Part shown: positions 15,917 through 24,282 of the stretch, one piece after another
Layout of the letters: each line of letters begins with the position of its first letter
Position numbering within the stretch: the stretch's first letter is position 1
NCBI RefSeq assembly: GCF_008271745.1
Contig: NZ_VKKZ01000010.1
Coordinates: forward strand, 525,677-589,676
Direction: 5' to 3'
DNA: 64,000 nt
Origin: Rufibacter glacialis
Lineage (GTDB): Bacteria; Bacteroidota; Bacteroidia; Cytophagales; Hymenobacteraceae
Translations under genes and position numbers: made by a program
Notes under the pieces: model-generated
Told to the model about the DNA's origin: nothing
The model's input: the letters and a program-made list of their open reading frames with translations, nothing else
Databases searched by the model: none

Positions 15917-18352
15917 ATGAAAAAAGCTTTAGCCCTGCTCATGGGCTGCCTGCTGCCTTGGTACGCCATGGCACAGCACACCTTGTCTGGCCGCATTGTA
16001 GACGCTGCCACGCAAACACCGCTCACCAGTAGCACCGTAACCCTTTCGGCCGGTAACCGGGCCACGCTCTCCAACGCCACCGGCCATTTCAACTTTACTA
16101 ACCTGGCCGCCGGTGACTATACCCTGCACGTGAGTTACCTGGGCTACGCCACCGCTTCGCAGACCGTGACGGTACCCACGGGGCAGCCGCTTGACATCCA
16201 GTTAACCCGTTCCAGCGTGGCCACCAAGGAAGTGCTGGTGACCGCCACCCGCGCCAATGAGAAAACCGGCACCACCTACACCAACGTGAGCAAGCAGGAA
16301 CTGGAAGACCGCAATTTTGGCCAGGATTTGCCGTATCTGCTGGAAAACACGCCTTCTTTGGTGACCAATTCAGATGCCGGCGCCGGAGTGGGCTATACCG
16401 GCATGCGCATCAGAGGATCAGACATTACCCGCATCAACGTGACGGTGAACGGCATCCCGGTCAACGACGCGGAGAGCCACGGCGTCTTCTTCGTGAACAT
16501 GCCGGACTTTGCCTCGTCATTGCAGGACGTGCAGATCCAGCGCGGCGTGGGCACCTCCTCCAACGGGCCGGGGGCCTTCGGCGCCAGCCTTAACCTCCAG
16601 ACCCAGGATGCCAGCCCCGAGGCCTACGCCCGCACCGACAACGCCTTCGGTTCCTACAACACCTGGAAGAACAACGTGCAGTTCGGGACCGGACTTTTGG
16701 GGGGCAAGTTTGCCGTAGACGGCCGCCTCTCGCGCATTTCCTCTGACGGGTACATTGACCGCGCTACGGCCGACCTCAAATCCTTCTACCTCTCCGGCGG
16801 GTATTACGGCGCAAAGGACTTTCTGAAAGTGGTCATGTTTGGTGGGCATGAGGTCACGTACCAGGCCTGGAACGGGGTGGACGAGGAGACCCTCAAAACC
16901 AACAGGCGCTTTAACTCGGCGGGAACGGACTACGGCAGCGTAGACACCCCCTATGACAACGAGGTGGACGATTACCAGCAGTACCATTACCAGCTGCACT
17001 ACGGCCATGAGTTCAGCAATACCCTTTCCCTCAACGCCGCCTTGCACTACACCCGCGGGTTTGGCTTCTATGAGACCTTTAAGAGCCGGGCGAAACTGAA
17101 GGACTACCTCATTCCGCCCATCACCATGGACGGCGCCCCGGTGCTGAGAACCGGCCTGGTACGCCAGAAATGGCTGGACAACCACTTCTACGGCAGCACT
17201 TTCGCGCTGCAGTACAACGGGACCGGCAAACTGTCGGCGGTATTGGGAGGCGGCTGGAACAAGTATGAGGGCGCGCACTTCGGCGAGGTCATCTGGGCAC
17301 AGCATGCCTCCACCATCCGGCCCGGCCACCGCTATTATGACGGTGATGCCCGCAAAACCGACTTTAACGTGTACGGCAAGGCTACCGTGCAAGCCACTGA
17401 GGCGCTGGGCTTCTTCGGGGACCTGCAGGTACGCCAGGTGGACTATCGCATAGACGGCACCGATGACGACCAGCAGGACGTGACCACCCGCGCCGACTAC
17501 AATTTCTTCAACCCCAAAGCCGGCCTGACCTTCGCCGTCTCAGAGGCTCACCAGTTATACGCCTCGGTGGCCGTGGGCCACCGCGAGCCCACCCGCTCAG
17601 ACTTCACGGACCGCCCGTCCAATGACAGAGCCAAGCCTGAGCGCCTGGTGGACTGGGAGGCCGGTTACCGGCTCAGCCAGCCTTTGGGTGAGTTCAGCGG
17701 CTTGCCCCTGCGCCTGACCACCGACCTCACCCTCTTCTACATGGACTACAAAGACCAGCTGGTGCTCACCGGCCAATTGAATAACGTGGGCACCGCCATC
17801 AGGACCAATATCCCGGAAAGCTATCGGACCGGGGTTGAACTGGCTGCCGGGGTAGGGCTGGGCGAGGTAGCGTTCCTTTCCTCCAACCTTTCCCTGAGCC
17901 GTAACCGCATTGAAAGGTTCACCGAGACCCTTCCCATTGACTATGACCCTGAGAACGTGGCGGTGAACGAATACGAGGAAACCACGATTTCCTATTCTCC
18001 CAGCTTTGTCACTTCTTCCCAGCTGGAGGTTCGGCCCCTCACCGGCCTGCGGTTCCAGTTCCAGTACAAGACCGTGAGTGAGCAGTTCCTAGACAACACC
18101 GCCAGCCAGAACCGCCGCCTGAAGCCGTATGAGGTGGGGGATGTGCGCGTTTTCTACCGTTTTAAGCCAGTGAACTGGATGAAGGAAGTAGAGCTGGGTC
18201 TATTGGTGAACAATGTGTTCAGCAAGGAGTACGTGGCCAATGGATACACCTTCACGGAACTGTACGGCGGCGACCCTGCCCGCTATGACTACAATTACTA
18301 TTTCCCGCAGGCCCCCCGCAATTTCATGGGGCAGGTGAGCCTGCGTTTTTAA
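15917..18352 (+). CDS. TonB-dependent outer-membrane receptor, probable thiamin importer
   Basis: An 811-residue receptor from the ATG at 15917; an earlier in-frame TTG lies inside the riboswitch and is rejected. A signal peptide ends at YAMAQ. A carboxypeptidase-regulatory-like beta domain (about residues 23-95, SGRIVDAATQTPLTSS) is followed by the plug (about 115-225, with MRIRGSDITRINVTVNGIPV) and a long beta-barrel ending in the expected C-terminal Phe (QVSLRF). No SusD partner follows. The TPP riboswitch upstream points to thiamin or a thiamin precursor as the ligand, as known for riboswitch-controlled receptors in Bacteroidota. Transport needs TonB-ExbBD encoded elsewhere. Confidence 0.93.
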   Translation: MKKALALLMGCLLPWYAMAQHTLSGRIVDAATQTPLTSSTVTLSAGNRATLSNATGHFNFTNLAAGDYTLHVSYLGYATASQTVTVPTGQPLDIQLTRSSVATKEVLVTATRANEKTGTTYTNVSKQELEDRNFGQDLPYLLENTPSLVTNSDAGAGVGYTGMRIRGSDITRINVTVNGIPVNDAESHGVFFVNMPDFASSLQDVQIQRGVGTSSNGPGAFGASLNLQTQDASPEAYARTDNAFGSYNTWKNNVQFGTGLLGGKFAVDGRLSRISSDGYIDRATADLKSFYLSGGYYGAKDFLKVVMFGGHEVTYQAWNGVDEETLKTNRRFNSAGTDYGSVDTPYDNEVDDYQQYHYQLHYGHEFSNTLSLNAALHYTRGFGFYETFKSRAKLKDYLIPPITMDGAPVLRTGLVRQKWLDNHFYGSTFALQYNGTGKLSAVLGGGWNKYEGAHFGEVIWAQHASTIRPGHRYYDGDARKTDFNVYGKATVQATEALGFFGDLQVRQVDYRIDGTDDDQQDVTTRADYNFFNPKAGLTFAVSEAHQLYASVAVGHREPTRSDFTDRPSNDRAKPERLVDWEAGYRLSQPLGEFSGLPLRLTTDLTLFYMDYKDQLVLTGQLNNVGTAIRTNIPESYRTGVELAAGVGLGEVAFLSSNLSLSRNRIERFTETLPIDYDPENVAVNEYEETTISYSPSFVTSSQLEVRPLTGLRFQFQYKTVSEQFLDNTASQNRRLKPYEVGDVRVFYRFKPVNWMKEVELGLLVNNVFSKEYVANGYTFTELYGGDPARYDYNYYFPQAPRNFMGQVSLRF

Positions 18353-18370
18353 GCGGTTTTCAGCAAAACT

Positions 18371-18424
18371 GCCCTACAACAGGAAAGCCCTGCCGTAACG
18401 GGTGGGGCTTTCCTGTTGTAGGGC
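18371..18424 (+). terminator. Terminator of the TonB receptor gene
   Basis: A perfect 20-bp stem (GCCCTACAACAGGAAAGCCC and its complement) with a 14-nt loop, shortly after the stop codon. No strong T-tract follows. Confidence 0.7.
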
Positions 18425-18444
18425 CTGAGGTGGCGACTGGAGCC

Positions 18445-18472
18445 GTAGAGACAAGGCATGCCTTGTCTCTAC
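18445..18472. repeat. Perfect 28-bp palindrome (GTAGAGACAAGGCATG family)
   Basis: GTAGAGACAAGGCA followed directly by its exact complement. I recall this palindrome as a dispersed intergenic repeat in many bacterial genomes, including Bacteroidota and cyanobacteria. It appears only once in this window. Confidence 0.7.
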
Positions 18473-18488
18473 AAGGACCTTTCTTGCT

Positions 18489-18520
18489 GGCCTGTTTTTT
18501 ATAAAAATGACAGAAAACGG
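18489..18520. repeat. Interspersed hairpin element
   Basis: GGCCTGTTTTTTATAAAAA followed by GACAGAAAACGG matches the recurring palindrome. It lies between the receptor and gcdH genes. Confidence 0.45.
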
Positions 18521-18561
18521 AGGCTGAGCCTCCTGTCTTGAAAGGTTTTGCTAACAAGTAG

Positions 18562-18592
18562 TTGGCGGGTGCCGGGTTTCTTGCTAAGTTTG
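18562..18592 (+). promoter_or_regulatory. Promoter of the glutaryl-CoA dehydrogenase gene
   Basis: TTG at 18562, 20 bp, then TAAGTTTG at 18585-18592, an excellent match to the Bacteroidota consensus. The start codon lies about 33 bp downstream. Confidence 0.7.
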
Positions 18593-18624
18593 GAAACAGA
18601 CATCGACGTTAACCCCACAACCCT

Positions 18625-19803
18625 ATGGCTTCAGAGAACTCCGGCGCCCCAGATTATTTCAACATAGATGACCTGCTCACCGATGAGCACAAACTCATCC
18701 GGCAGACCATGCGGGATTTCGTGAAACGCGAGATCTCCCCCAGCATTGAGAAGTGGGCGCAGGACGCACATTTTCCCAGTGAGATTGTGCCTAAGTTCGG
18801 CGAAGTAGGTGCCTTCGGGCCTACCATTCCCACCCAGTACGGCGGTGGTGGCCTGGACTACATCAGCTATGGCATCATCATGCAGGAGATTGAGCGCGGC
18901 GACAGTGGCATGCGGTCTACGGCCTCGGTGCAAGGGTCTCTGGTCATGTACCCCATCTACGCCTACGGGTCAGAAGAGCAGCGCAACAAATACCTGCCCA
19001 GACTGGCCTCCGGTGAATGGCTGGGCTGCTTTGGGTTGACGGAGCCGGATTTTGGGTCTAACCCGGGCGGCATGGTCACCAACATCAAAGACATGGGCGA
19101 CCATTACCTACTTAACGGCTCTAAGCTCTGGATCTCCAACTCCCCTGAGTGCCAGGTGGCGGTGGTATGGGCCAAGAACGAGCAAGGGCGCATCAAAGGC
19201 TTGATTGTGGAGCGCGGCATGGAAGGTTTCACCACCCCCGAGATCCACAACAAGTGGAGCCTGCGGGCCTCTACCACCGGCGAACTGGTGTTTGACAACG
19301 TGAAAGTGCCCAAAGAGAACCTCCTGCCCAACGTTGACGGATTGAAAGGCCCTCTGGGTTGTCTGGATTCGGCCCGGTACGGCATCGCCTGGGGAGCTAT
19401 TGGGGCTGCCATTGACTGCTATGAGAGCGCCTTGCATTATGCCAAGCAGCGCATCCAGTTTGACAAGCCCATTGCCTCTTTCCAGCTTATCCAGAAGAAA
19501 CTGGCTGAGATGGTCACCGAGATCACCAAGGCCCAACTGATGGTGTGGCGCCTGGGAACGCTCAAGAACGAAGGCAAAGCCACCACCCAGCAGATTTCCA
19601 TGGCCAAGCGCAACAGCGTAGACATGGCCCTGCACATCGCGCGTGAGGCGCGGCAGATCCACGGGGGCATGGGCATTACCGGCGAGTATCCCATCATGCG
19701 CCATATGATGAACCTGGAAAGCGTGATCACCTATGAAGGCACCCATGACATTCACCTGTTGATCACCGGCGCAGATATCACCGGTATACAGGCGTTTAAA
19801 TAA
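18625..19803 (+). CDS. gcdH: Glutaryl-CoA dehydrogenase
   Basis: A 392-residue FAD-dependent acyl-CoA dehydrogenase. Features of the glutaryl-CoA subgroup are clear: the substrate-binding Arg in GMRSTASVQ (~95), SLVMYPIYAYGSEEQR, GCFGLTEPDFGSNPG, KWSLRASTTG, and the catalytic Glu in TYEGTHDIH (~370), ending AITGIQAF-like (DITGIQAFK). The enzyme oxidises and decarboxylates glutaryl-CoA to crotonyl-CoA in Lys/Trp breakdown, passing electrons to ETF. It has its own promoter. The next gene starts 24 bp after its stop and may be co-transcribed. Confidence 0.92.
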   Translation: MASENSGAPDYFNIDDLLTDEHKLIRQTMRDFVKREISPSIEKWAQDAHFPSEIVPKFGEVGAFGPTIPTQYGGGGLDYISYGIIMQEIERGDSGMRSTASVQGSLVMYPIYAYGSEEQRNKYLPRLASGEWLGCFGLTEPDFGSNPGGMVTNIKDMGDHYLLNGSKLWISNSPECQVAVVWAKNEQGRIKGLIVERGMEGFTTPEIHNKWSLRASTTGELVFDNVKVPKENLLPNVDGLKGPLGCLDSARYGIAWGAIGAAIDCYESALHYAKQRIQFDKPIASFQLIQKKLAEMVTEITKAQLMVWRLGTLKNEGKATTQQISMAKRNSVDMALHIAREARQIHGGMGITGEYPIMRHMMNLESVITYEGTHDIHLLITGADITGIQAFK

Positions 19804-19827
19804 GCTTTTTAGCCACAACTGATTTAG

Positions 19828-20301
19828 ATGGAAAAAAGCCATAAAGGCGTCAAGGCAACCTTTGAAGGACTGAAAGGTGCCGGTGGCAGAAGGCGTGATT
19901 TGCTGCCCTGGTGGATGAAGGCCTTTATCTGGTTTTTCTTGCTGGCCGGGGGTATTTTGCCTATAGGACTGGTAATGGGCTTACTGGGATATAGCTTTTC
20001 TCTCTCTTTGTACGGTTTTGAGACTAATAACCCCTTTTCGCCTACTGGTATTTTTCTGATGGTGCTGTTTCTGCTGAAAGCCATCACTGCGTTTGGGCTA
20101 TGGACCGAGAAAAACTGGGCAATTAAGGTAGGGATTCTTGATGCAGTTATAGGTCTTTTGGCGTGTGGGGCGGCCATGCTGGTACTTCCCTTGATTGATA
20201 CCTCAGAGGGATTCGTCTTTAACTTCAGACTTGAACCTTTTCTGCTGGTTCTCTACCTGTTGAGGCTCCATAAAATAAAGAATTCCTGGCAAGGAGCCTA
20301 A
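19828..20301 (+). CDS. Small integral membrane protein of unknown function
   Basis: A 157-residue protein with four hydrophobic segments (about residues 30-52, 70-88, 98-118 and 132-148) and a basic N-terminal tail (KHKGVK..GGRRR-like positives). I recognise no family. It lies 24 bp after gcdH, so it may be its operon partner, though a functional link is not evident. Confidence 0.7.
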   Translation: MEKSHKGVKATFEGLKGAGGRRRDLLPWWMKAFIWFFLLAGGILPIGLVMGLLGYSFSLSLYGFETNNPFSPTGIFLMVLFLLKAITAFGLWTEKNWAIKVGILDAVIGLLACGAAMLVLPLIDTSEGFVFNFRLEPFLLVLYLLRLHKIKNSWQGA

Positions 20302-20372
20302 AGGTGGCGCACCCGGGGTCAGGCTTTGCTTCCACTGCGGCATTTTTTAATTTACCCAAGAATGAATCATAG

Positions 20373-20402
20373 GAAAGCAGTTACGGAAGCGTAGCTGCTT
20401 TC
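20373..20402 (+). terminator. Hairpin after the membrane-protein gene
   Basis: GAAAGCAGTTAC pairs with GTAGCTGCTTTC (one mismatch), then a T-rich run (TCTCTGTTTTT). The rest of the gene-free stretch 20302-20622 is AT-rich and shows nothing else I can name. Confidence 0.55.
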
Positions 20403-20622
20403 TCTGTTTTTAGCCTGATTTAGGTTAAGTATCTCTGAAACGATAGTAGCCATGATCAAGGGAGAATTCATGGAAGTGTACTAAATCTTATAAGAGTTAA
20501 ACGCCCTGTCCTGTACCATATGATACCATTCAATAGCCTTGAATTTAATAATTGCAAGTAAATCAGGTGCTTATCAGGATAAAGTTGTAGTTTGTGCCTT
20601 CACCTATAAAATTAAATATTAT

Positions 20623-21105
20623 ATGAAATCAAAAATTCTTTCTAATCTATTCTGTGCTATTCTAATGGTTACTGCCTCTGTTCTGTTTTCAGGATGCTCA
20701 GGTAATGACGATGACACCGCACCTCTTACCTCCAACAATTCAGCTACTGCTATGATTGGAACCACTACATTTACCTCAGTTAAACTAAATGCTTCTACAG
20801 AGTCATTTTTTGGGCAAACGTTGATCAACCTAGACTATATCAACCAAGGCGGTGATACGTTAAGGCTGGGAATATTTGAAGGTTCACCTGATAAGACAAT
20901 GACATATGAGATGAAAATGAATGACGTGGAAATAGGATTCATCCTAAACTATAGTAAGAAAGATAGGACAGAGTACGCACCCGGAGACGGAGACAAAGGC
21001 ACCCTCACTATTACGGCACATGATAAATCTGCAAAGGTGATCAAAGGTACATTCAATGGTAAATTGAGCCCTTCTCCTTTAACAGCACTTTACCGTCAGT
21101 TGTAG
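20623..21105 (+). pseudogene. Lipoprotein gene with a probable 1-nt frameshift near its 3' end
   Basis: From the ATG at 20623 the product is 160 residues: a lipoprotein signal peptide with lipobox LFSGC, then a beta-rich domain like the DUF6252-type lipoproteins of Bacteroidota. The open frame ends at 21105 with an unnatural tail (LTALYRQL). Adding one T to the TTT at 21078-21080 changes the end to FNSTLPSVVVTNGQFEAKY, closing at 21135-21137; this reads like a normal C-terminal strand. Only about 10 residues are lost, so the protein might still work. Base composition is lower in GC than neighbours. It may be a true mutation or a sequencing error. Confidence 0.65.
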
Positions 21106-21172
21106 TGACGAATGGTCAATTTGAAGCGAAATATTAAAAGTAAATTAAATTGGGTTTCAGGCCTTTGAGCTG

Positions 21173-21232
21173 AACCAACCATACACAAAGAAGCCTCTGC
21201 AATCACAGGGGCTTCTTTGTGTATGGTTGGTT
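21173..21232 (+). terminator. Terminator after the frameshifted lipoprotein gene
   Basis: Perfect 23-bp arms (AACCAACCATACACAAAGAA continuing GCC, and the complement) enclose a 14-nt loop. Part of the stem contains the A/T tracts. Confidence 0.8.
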
Positions 21233-21465
21233 ATAGTATTTCTTGTGCAGGAATAATCTTCCTTTTGTATTCTTAGCCTGTTTTCCAGAAAAGCTGGGAA
21301 GAGGAGGCGTTATGTTTTATTGCTAATAATATTAGATAAACCTACTTTATTGTTAAAAATAGTAGCAAAAATGAGGCTTTTTCTAGCTTTATGGGAGCGT
21401 TTTTAGCGTGGGTTGTGTTATCTTTACATCGGAATCTTTGCTTCATCCGCTAAGAGATTTTACAC

Positions 21466-22509
21466 ATGAGAGAAGACTATTTAACTGGTTCTGCTGATCA
21501 CCTTTCCCCGGCTGAGAAGGAGTATGACAAGGCCCTGCGGCCTTTGGACTTCAGCGACTTCACTGGTCAGGCGAAGGTGGTAGACAACCTGAAGGTATTT
21601 GTGGGGGCAGCCATCATGCGGGGCGAAGCCTTGGACCACGTCCTGTTGCATGGACCTCCGGGCTTGGGGAAGACTACTTTGTCGCACATCATTGCCAACT
21701 CACTGGGCTCTAGCATCAAGATCACGTCTGGCCCGGTGCTGGACAAGCCCAGTGACCTGGCGGGCCTGCTCACCAACCTGGAGAAGAATGATGTGCTGTT
21801 CATTGACGAGATCCACCGTCTGAACCCCATTGTGGAAGAGTACCTGTACTCGGCCATGGAAGATTACAAGATTGACATCATGCTGGATTCAGGGCCTAAT
21901 GCCCGGTCGGTGCAGATTTCCTTGAACCCGTTCACGCTCATTGGGGCCACCACCCGCTCCGGGTTGTTGACTTCGCCCTTGCGCGCCCGCTTCGGGATCA
22001 ACGCCCGGTTAGAGTACTATGACTCTAAACTGTTGACCTCCATTGTGCAGCGTTCGGCAGAGATCCTAGGTTCGCCTATTTATGAAGATGCCGCCTTTGA
22101 GATTGCCCGCCGCAGCCGGGGTACGCCGCGTATTGCCAATAACCTGCTGCGCCGAACCCGCGACTTCGCCCAGATCAAAGGAGACGGAACCATCACGGTA
22201 GAGATCGCGCAGTTTGCTCTGAACGCCCTGGATGTGGACCACAACGGCCTGGATGAGATGGACAAGCGCATTTTGATGACCATTATTGACAAGTTCAAAG
22301 GCGGCCCGGTGGGTCTTTCCACCATTGCCACCGCCTGCGGCGACGAGGCCGAGACCATTGAGGAAGTCTATGAGCCGTTCCTGATCCAGGAAGGGTACAT
22401 CAAGCGCACCAGCCGGGGCCGCGAAGCCACCGAAGCCGCTTACCGCCACTTGGGCAAGATTCCGCCCAACCACGTCCGCAGCGGCACCTTGTTTGACAAC
22501 GCCGAGTAG
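21466..22509 (+). CDS. ruvB: Holliday junction branch migration helicase RuvB
   Basis: A 347-residue AAA+ ATPase. The N-terminus [12 protein letters not shown], Walker [10 protein letters not shown] (~62), Walker [10 protein letters not shown] (~113), sensor 1 GATTRSG (~167) with the arginine-finger region LRARFG, and sensor 2 [12 protein letters not shown] are all intact. The winged helix at the C-terminus ends [15 protein letters not shown]. RuvB hexamers drive branch migration with RuvA at recombination intermediates. Length is standard. The gene stands alone, without ruvA or ruvC. Confidence 0.98.
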   Translation: MREDYLTGSADHLSPAEKEYDKALRPLDFSDFTGQAKVVDNLKVFVGAAIMRGEALDHVLLHGPPGLGKTTLSHIIANSLGSSIKITSGPVLDKPSDLAGLLTNLEKNDVLFIDEIHRLNPIVEEYLYSAMEDYKIDIMLDSGPNARSVQISLNPFTLIGATTRSGLLTSPLRARFGINARLEYYDSKLLTSIVQRSAEILGSPIYEDAAFEIARRSRGTPRIANNLLRRTRDFAQIKGDGTITVEIAQFALNALDVDHNGLDEMDKRILMTIIDKFKGGPVGLSTIATACGDEAETIEEVYEPFLIQEGYIKRTSRGREATEAAYRHLGKIPPNHVRSGTLFDNAE

Positions 22510-22516
22510 AAAAACG

Positions 22517-22557
22517 AGGTTTTGGGGTTGTTTTTCAGGAAATAGCCCTGAAATCGC
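22517..22557. repeat. Interspersed hairpin element after ruvB
   Basis: Left arm GGTTTTGGGGT, core GTTTTTCAGGAAAT, right arm AGCCCTGAAATC. The core is in the reverse orientation compared with copies reading ATTTCCTGAAAA. Confidence 0.5.
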
Positions 22558-22559
22558 TA

Positions 22560-22848
22560 GACACTCGTAGGAGCTGCGCACACTACGAGGTCATAGAAGA
22601 GGCCACTGAAACTGCCCTTCAATATTTTAAACCTCACAGGTTTTCAAAACCTGTGAGGTTTTTGTTTCTTTCTACGGTAGCGCGCGTCTCCAAGCGCCCG
22701 TGTTCAGGCTGGTGGTTCCCAGCGAGTCTGGAGACTCGCACCATCATGGGTCACGAGACTAAGTTTCGCGCCAGCTTGTTTCTATTCGTTAGACTCAAGA
22801 CTCAGGACTCCATCAGACCTCGTAGTGTCCGGAGGTCCTACGAGTGTC
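22560..22848. mobile_element. MITE-like element with 33-bp terminal inverted repeats
   Basis: The ends, 22560-22592 and 22816-22848, are inverted copies matching at 30 of 33 positions; each end is itself a small hairpin (CTCGTAG...CTACGAG). Inside are an ACCTCACAGG-type palindrome and a GCGAGTCTGGAGACTCGC palindrome at 22722-22739. There is no coding frame. No target-site duplication was confirmed by eye. Confidence 0.5.
22629..22661. repeat. ACCTCACAGG-type palindrome, copy 1
   Basis: A perfect 33-nt palindrome: AAACCTCACAGGTTTT, a central C, and its complement. The same family recurs at 28842, 46428 and 46982. Confidence 0.75.
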
Positions 22849-22859
22849 ACTGCCAGCAC

Positions 22860-22897
22860 TTTTTACCACTGTTTTCTGAAAAGCAGCCGTAAAACAG
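22860..22897. repeat. Interspersed hairpin element
   Basis: TTTTTACCACTG, core TTTTCTGAAAAG, right arm CAGCCGTAAAACAG. One of the best matches to the family, just outside the MITE-like element and before queG. Confidence 0.55.
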
Positions 22898-22969
22898 AAT
22901 TTATACAGGAACTGAAATTCTTTTCCACCAATTTTGTTTTCTCAAAGCAGTCATCGGCTAAAACCACCC

Positions 22970-23944
22970 ATGTTCAACCTTGCTCCCAAACATACGCAGC
23001 TCATCAAGCAGAAGGCCCAGGAACTGGGGTTTATGTACTGCGGTGTGTCTAAGGCCGAATTTCTGGAGGAAGAGGCGCCCCGCCTGGAGAGTTGGCTGAA
23101 CCAGAACATGCACGGCCAGATGCACTACATGGCCAACCATTTTGACAAGCGCCTGGACCCGCGCCTGCTGGTAGAGGGGGCAAAGTCGGTGGTGAGTTTG
23201 CTGCTGAACTACTTCCCGGAAGAGACGCAGCCGGAAGACACGTTCAAGATCTCTAAGTACGCGTACGGGCAGGACTATCACTTCGTGATCAAAGACAAGC
23301 TGAAAACGCTGTTCCAGTTTATTCAGGAAGAGATTGGCGAGGTGGGCGGTAGGGTGTTCGTGGATTCAGCCCCGGTCATGGACAAGGTGTGGGCGAAGAA
23401 AAGCGGTCTTGGGTGGGTAGGCAAGAACAGCAACCTGATCAGACCGGGCGTGGGCAGTTTCTTTTTCATCGCGGAACTGATCCTGGACCTGGAACTGGAG
23501 GCCGATGGGCCTATCAAAGACTATTGCGGCACCTGCACCAAATGCATGGACGCCTGCCCTACAGATGCCATCTCCGCGCCGTATGTGGTAGACGGAAGCA
23601 AATGCATCTCTTATTTCACCATTGAGTTGAAAGACCAGATTCCGCAGGAAGTAGAGGGGAAATTTGGGAACTGGGTTTTTGGCTGTGATATTTGCCAGGA
23701 TGTGTGCCCCTGGAACCGGTTCAGCAAGGCGCACCGGGAGCCGGCGTTTGCGCCACACCCAGAGTTGCTCCACCTCACAGGAAGTGATTGGGTGGAGCTT
23801 ACTCACGAAGTGTTCAGGGATATTTTCAGGAAATCGGCCGTTAAACGGACAGGGTTTGAGGGGTTAACCAGAAACCTTCGTTTTGTGGCCAAGGAACCAG
23901 CCGCCTCGTTAGGCGACCATCACGTTTCTGAAGACCTTGTCTAA
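22970..23944 (+). CDS. queG: Epoxyqueuosine reductase QueG
   Basis: About 324 residues from the ATG at 22970; an upstream in-frame TTG at 22934 is not favoured. QueG uses cobalamin and two [4Fe-4S] clusters for the last step of tRNA queuosine synthesis. The catalytic-domain motifs [19 protein letters not shown] and GKNSNL are present. Cluster motifs follow: [12 protein letters not shown] (~186) and [11 protein letters not shown] (~238). The C-terminal [18 protein letters not shown] block is also conserved. The last 36 bp overlap the end of a small convergent gene. Confidence 0.96.
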   Translation: MFNLAPKHTQLIKQKAQELGFMYCGVSKAEFLEEEAPRLESWLNQNMHGQMHYMANHFDKRLDPRLLVEGAKSVVSLLLNYFPEETQPEDTFKISKYAYGQDYHFVIKDKLKTLFQFIQEEIGEVGGRVFVDSAPVMDKVWAKKSGLGWVGKNSNLIRPGVGSFFFIAELILDLELEADGPIKDYCGTCTKCMDACPTDAISAPYVVDGSKCISYFTIELKDQIPQEVEGKFGNWVFGCDICQDVCPWNRFSKAHREPAFAPHPELLHLTGSDWVELTHEVFRDIFRKSAVKRTGFEGLTRNLRFVAKEPAASLGDHHVSEDLV

Positions 23945-24103
23945 GATCGTGCTGTACGTACCAGAGAAATGCGTATAGCACCACTCGCGCAAGATTTCCA
24001 GCTCTTGTTGTACCAACATCCGCATGCTTTTTCTCAACTCCTTTTCAAACAAACTGGAGTCAAAGCTCACTTTGCTCAAAATCAACTTTACGTACTCTAA
24101 CAT
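23909..24103 (-). CDS. Small conserved protein (64 aa) overlapping the queG 3' end
   Basis: A 64-residue, helix-rich protein beginning [15 protein letters not shown] and continuing [10 protein letters not shown] and [10 protein letters not shown] recall short proteins with this LEYVK.L...VSFD..LFEKEL pattern as widespread in Bacteroidota, with no assigned function. The convergent overlap with queG covers its last dozen codons. An AT-rich region just upstream (24104-24170) fits a promoter. A coding call from recall and composition; function unknown. Confidence 0.7.
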   Translation of the reverse strand: MLEYVKLILSKVSFDSSLFEKELRKSMRMLVQQELEILREWCYTHFSGTYSTILDKVFRNVMVA

Positions 24104-24227
24104 GACTTAAAGGTATAGGTATTTATATTTTTTGGTTAGGTATAAACTATACGCAAAGATGCAAAAAAAGATTCCAGTATTTATACTGATTATGCAAAAT
24201 TTTGTACTGATTTTACAATTAATTTGA

Positions 24228-24265
24228 CATAAAGAAGGCAGCCTTTTGGGGCTGCCTTCTTTATG
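24228..24265. terminator. Terminator of the ferritin-like gene pair
   Basis: The arms CATAAAGAAGGCAGCC and GGCTGCCTTCTTTATG enclose a short loop, downstream of the minus-strand pair. A/T tracts flank both sides. Confidence 0.8.
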
Positions 24266-24282
24266 TGCTCAGAATAAAGGGG

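Noticed and set aside
18353..18624. Possible tRNA or small RNA gene between the receptor and gcdH
   Set aside because: No cloverleaf can be drawn; the region is explained by a terminator, a palindrome, a hairpin element and a promoter.
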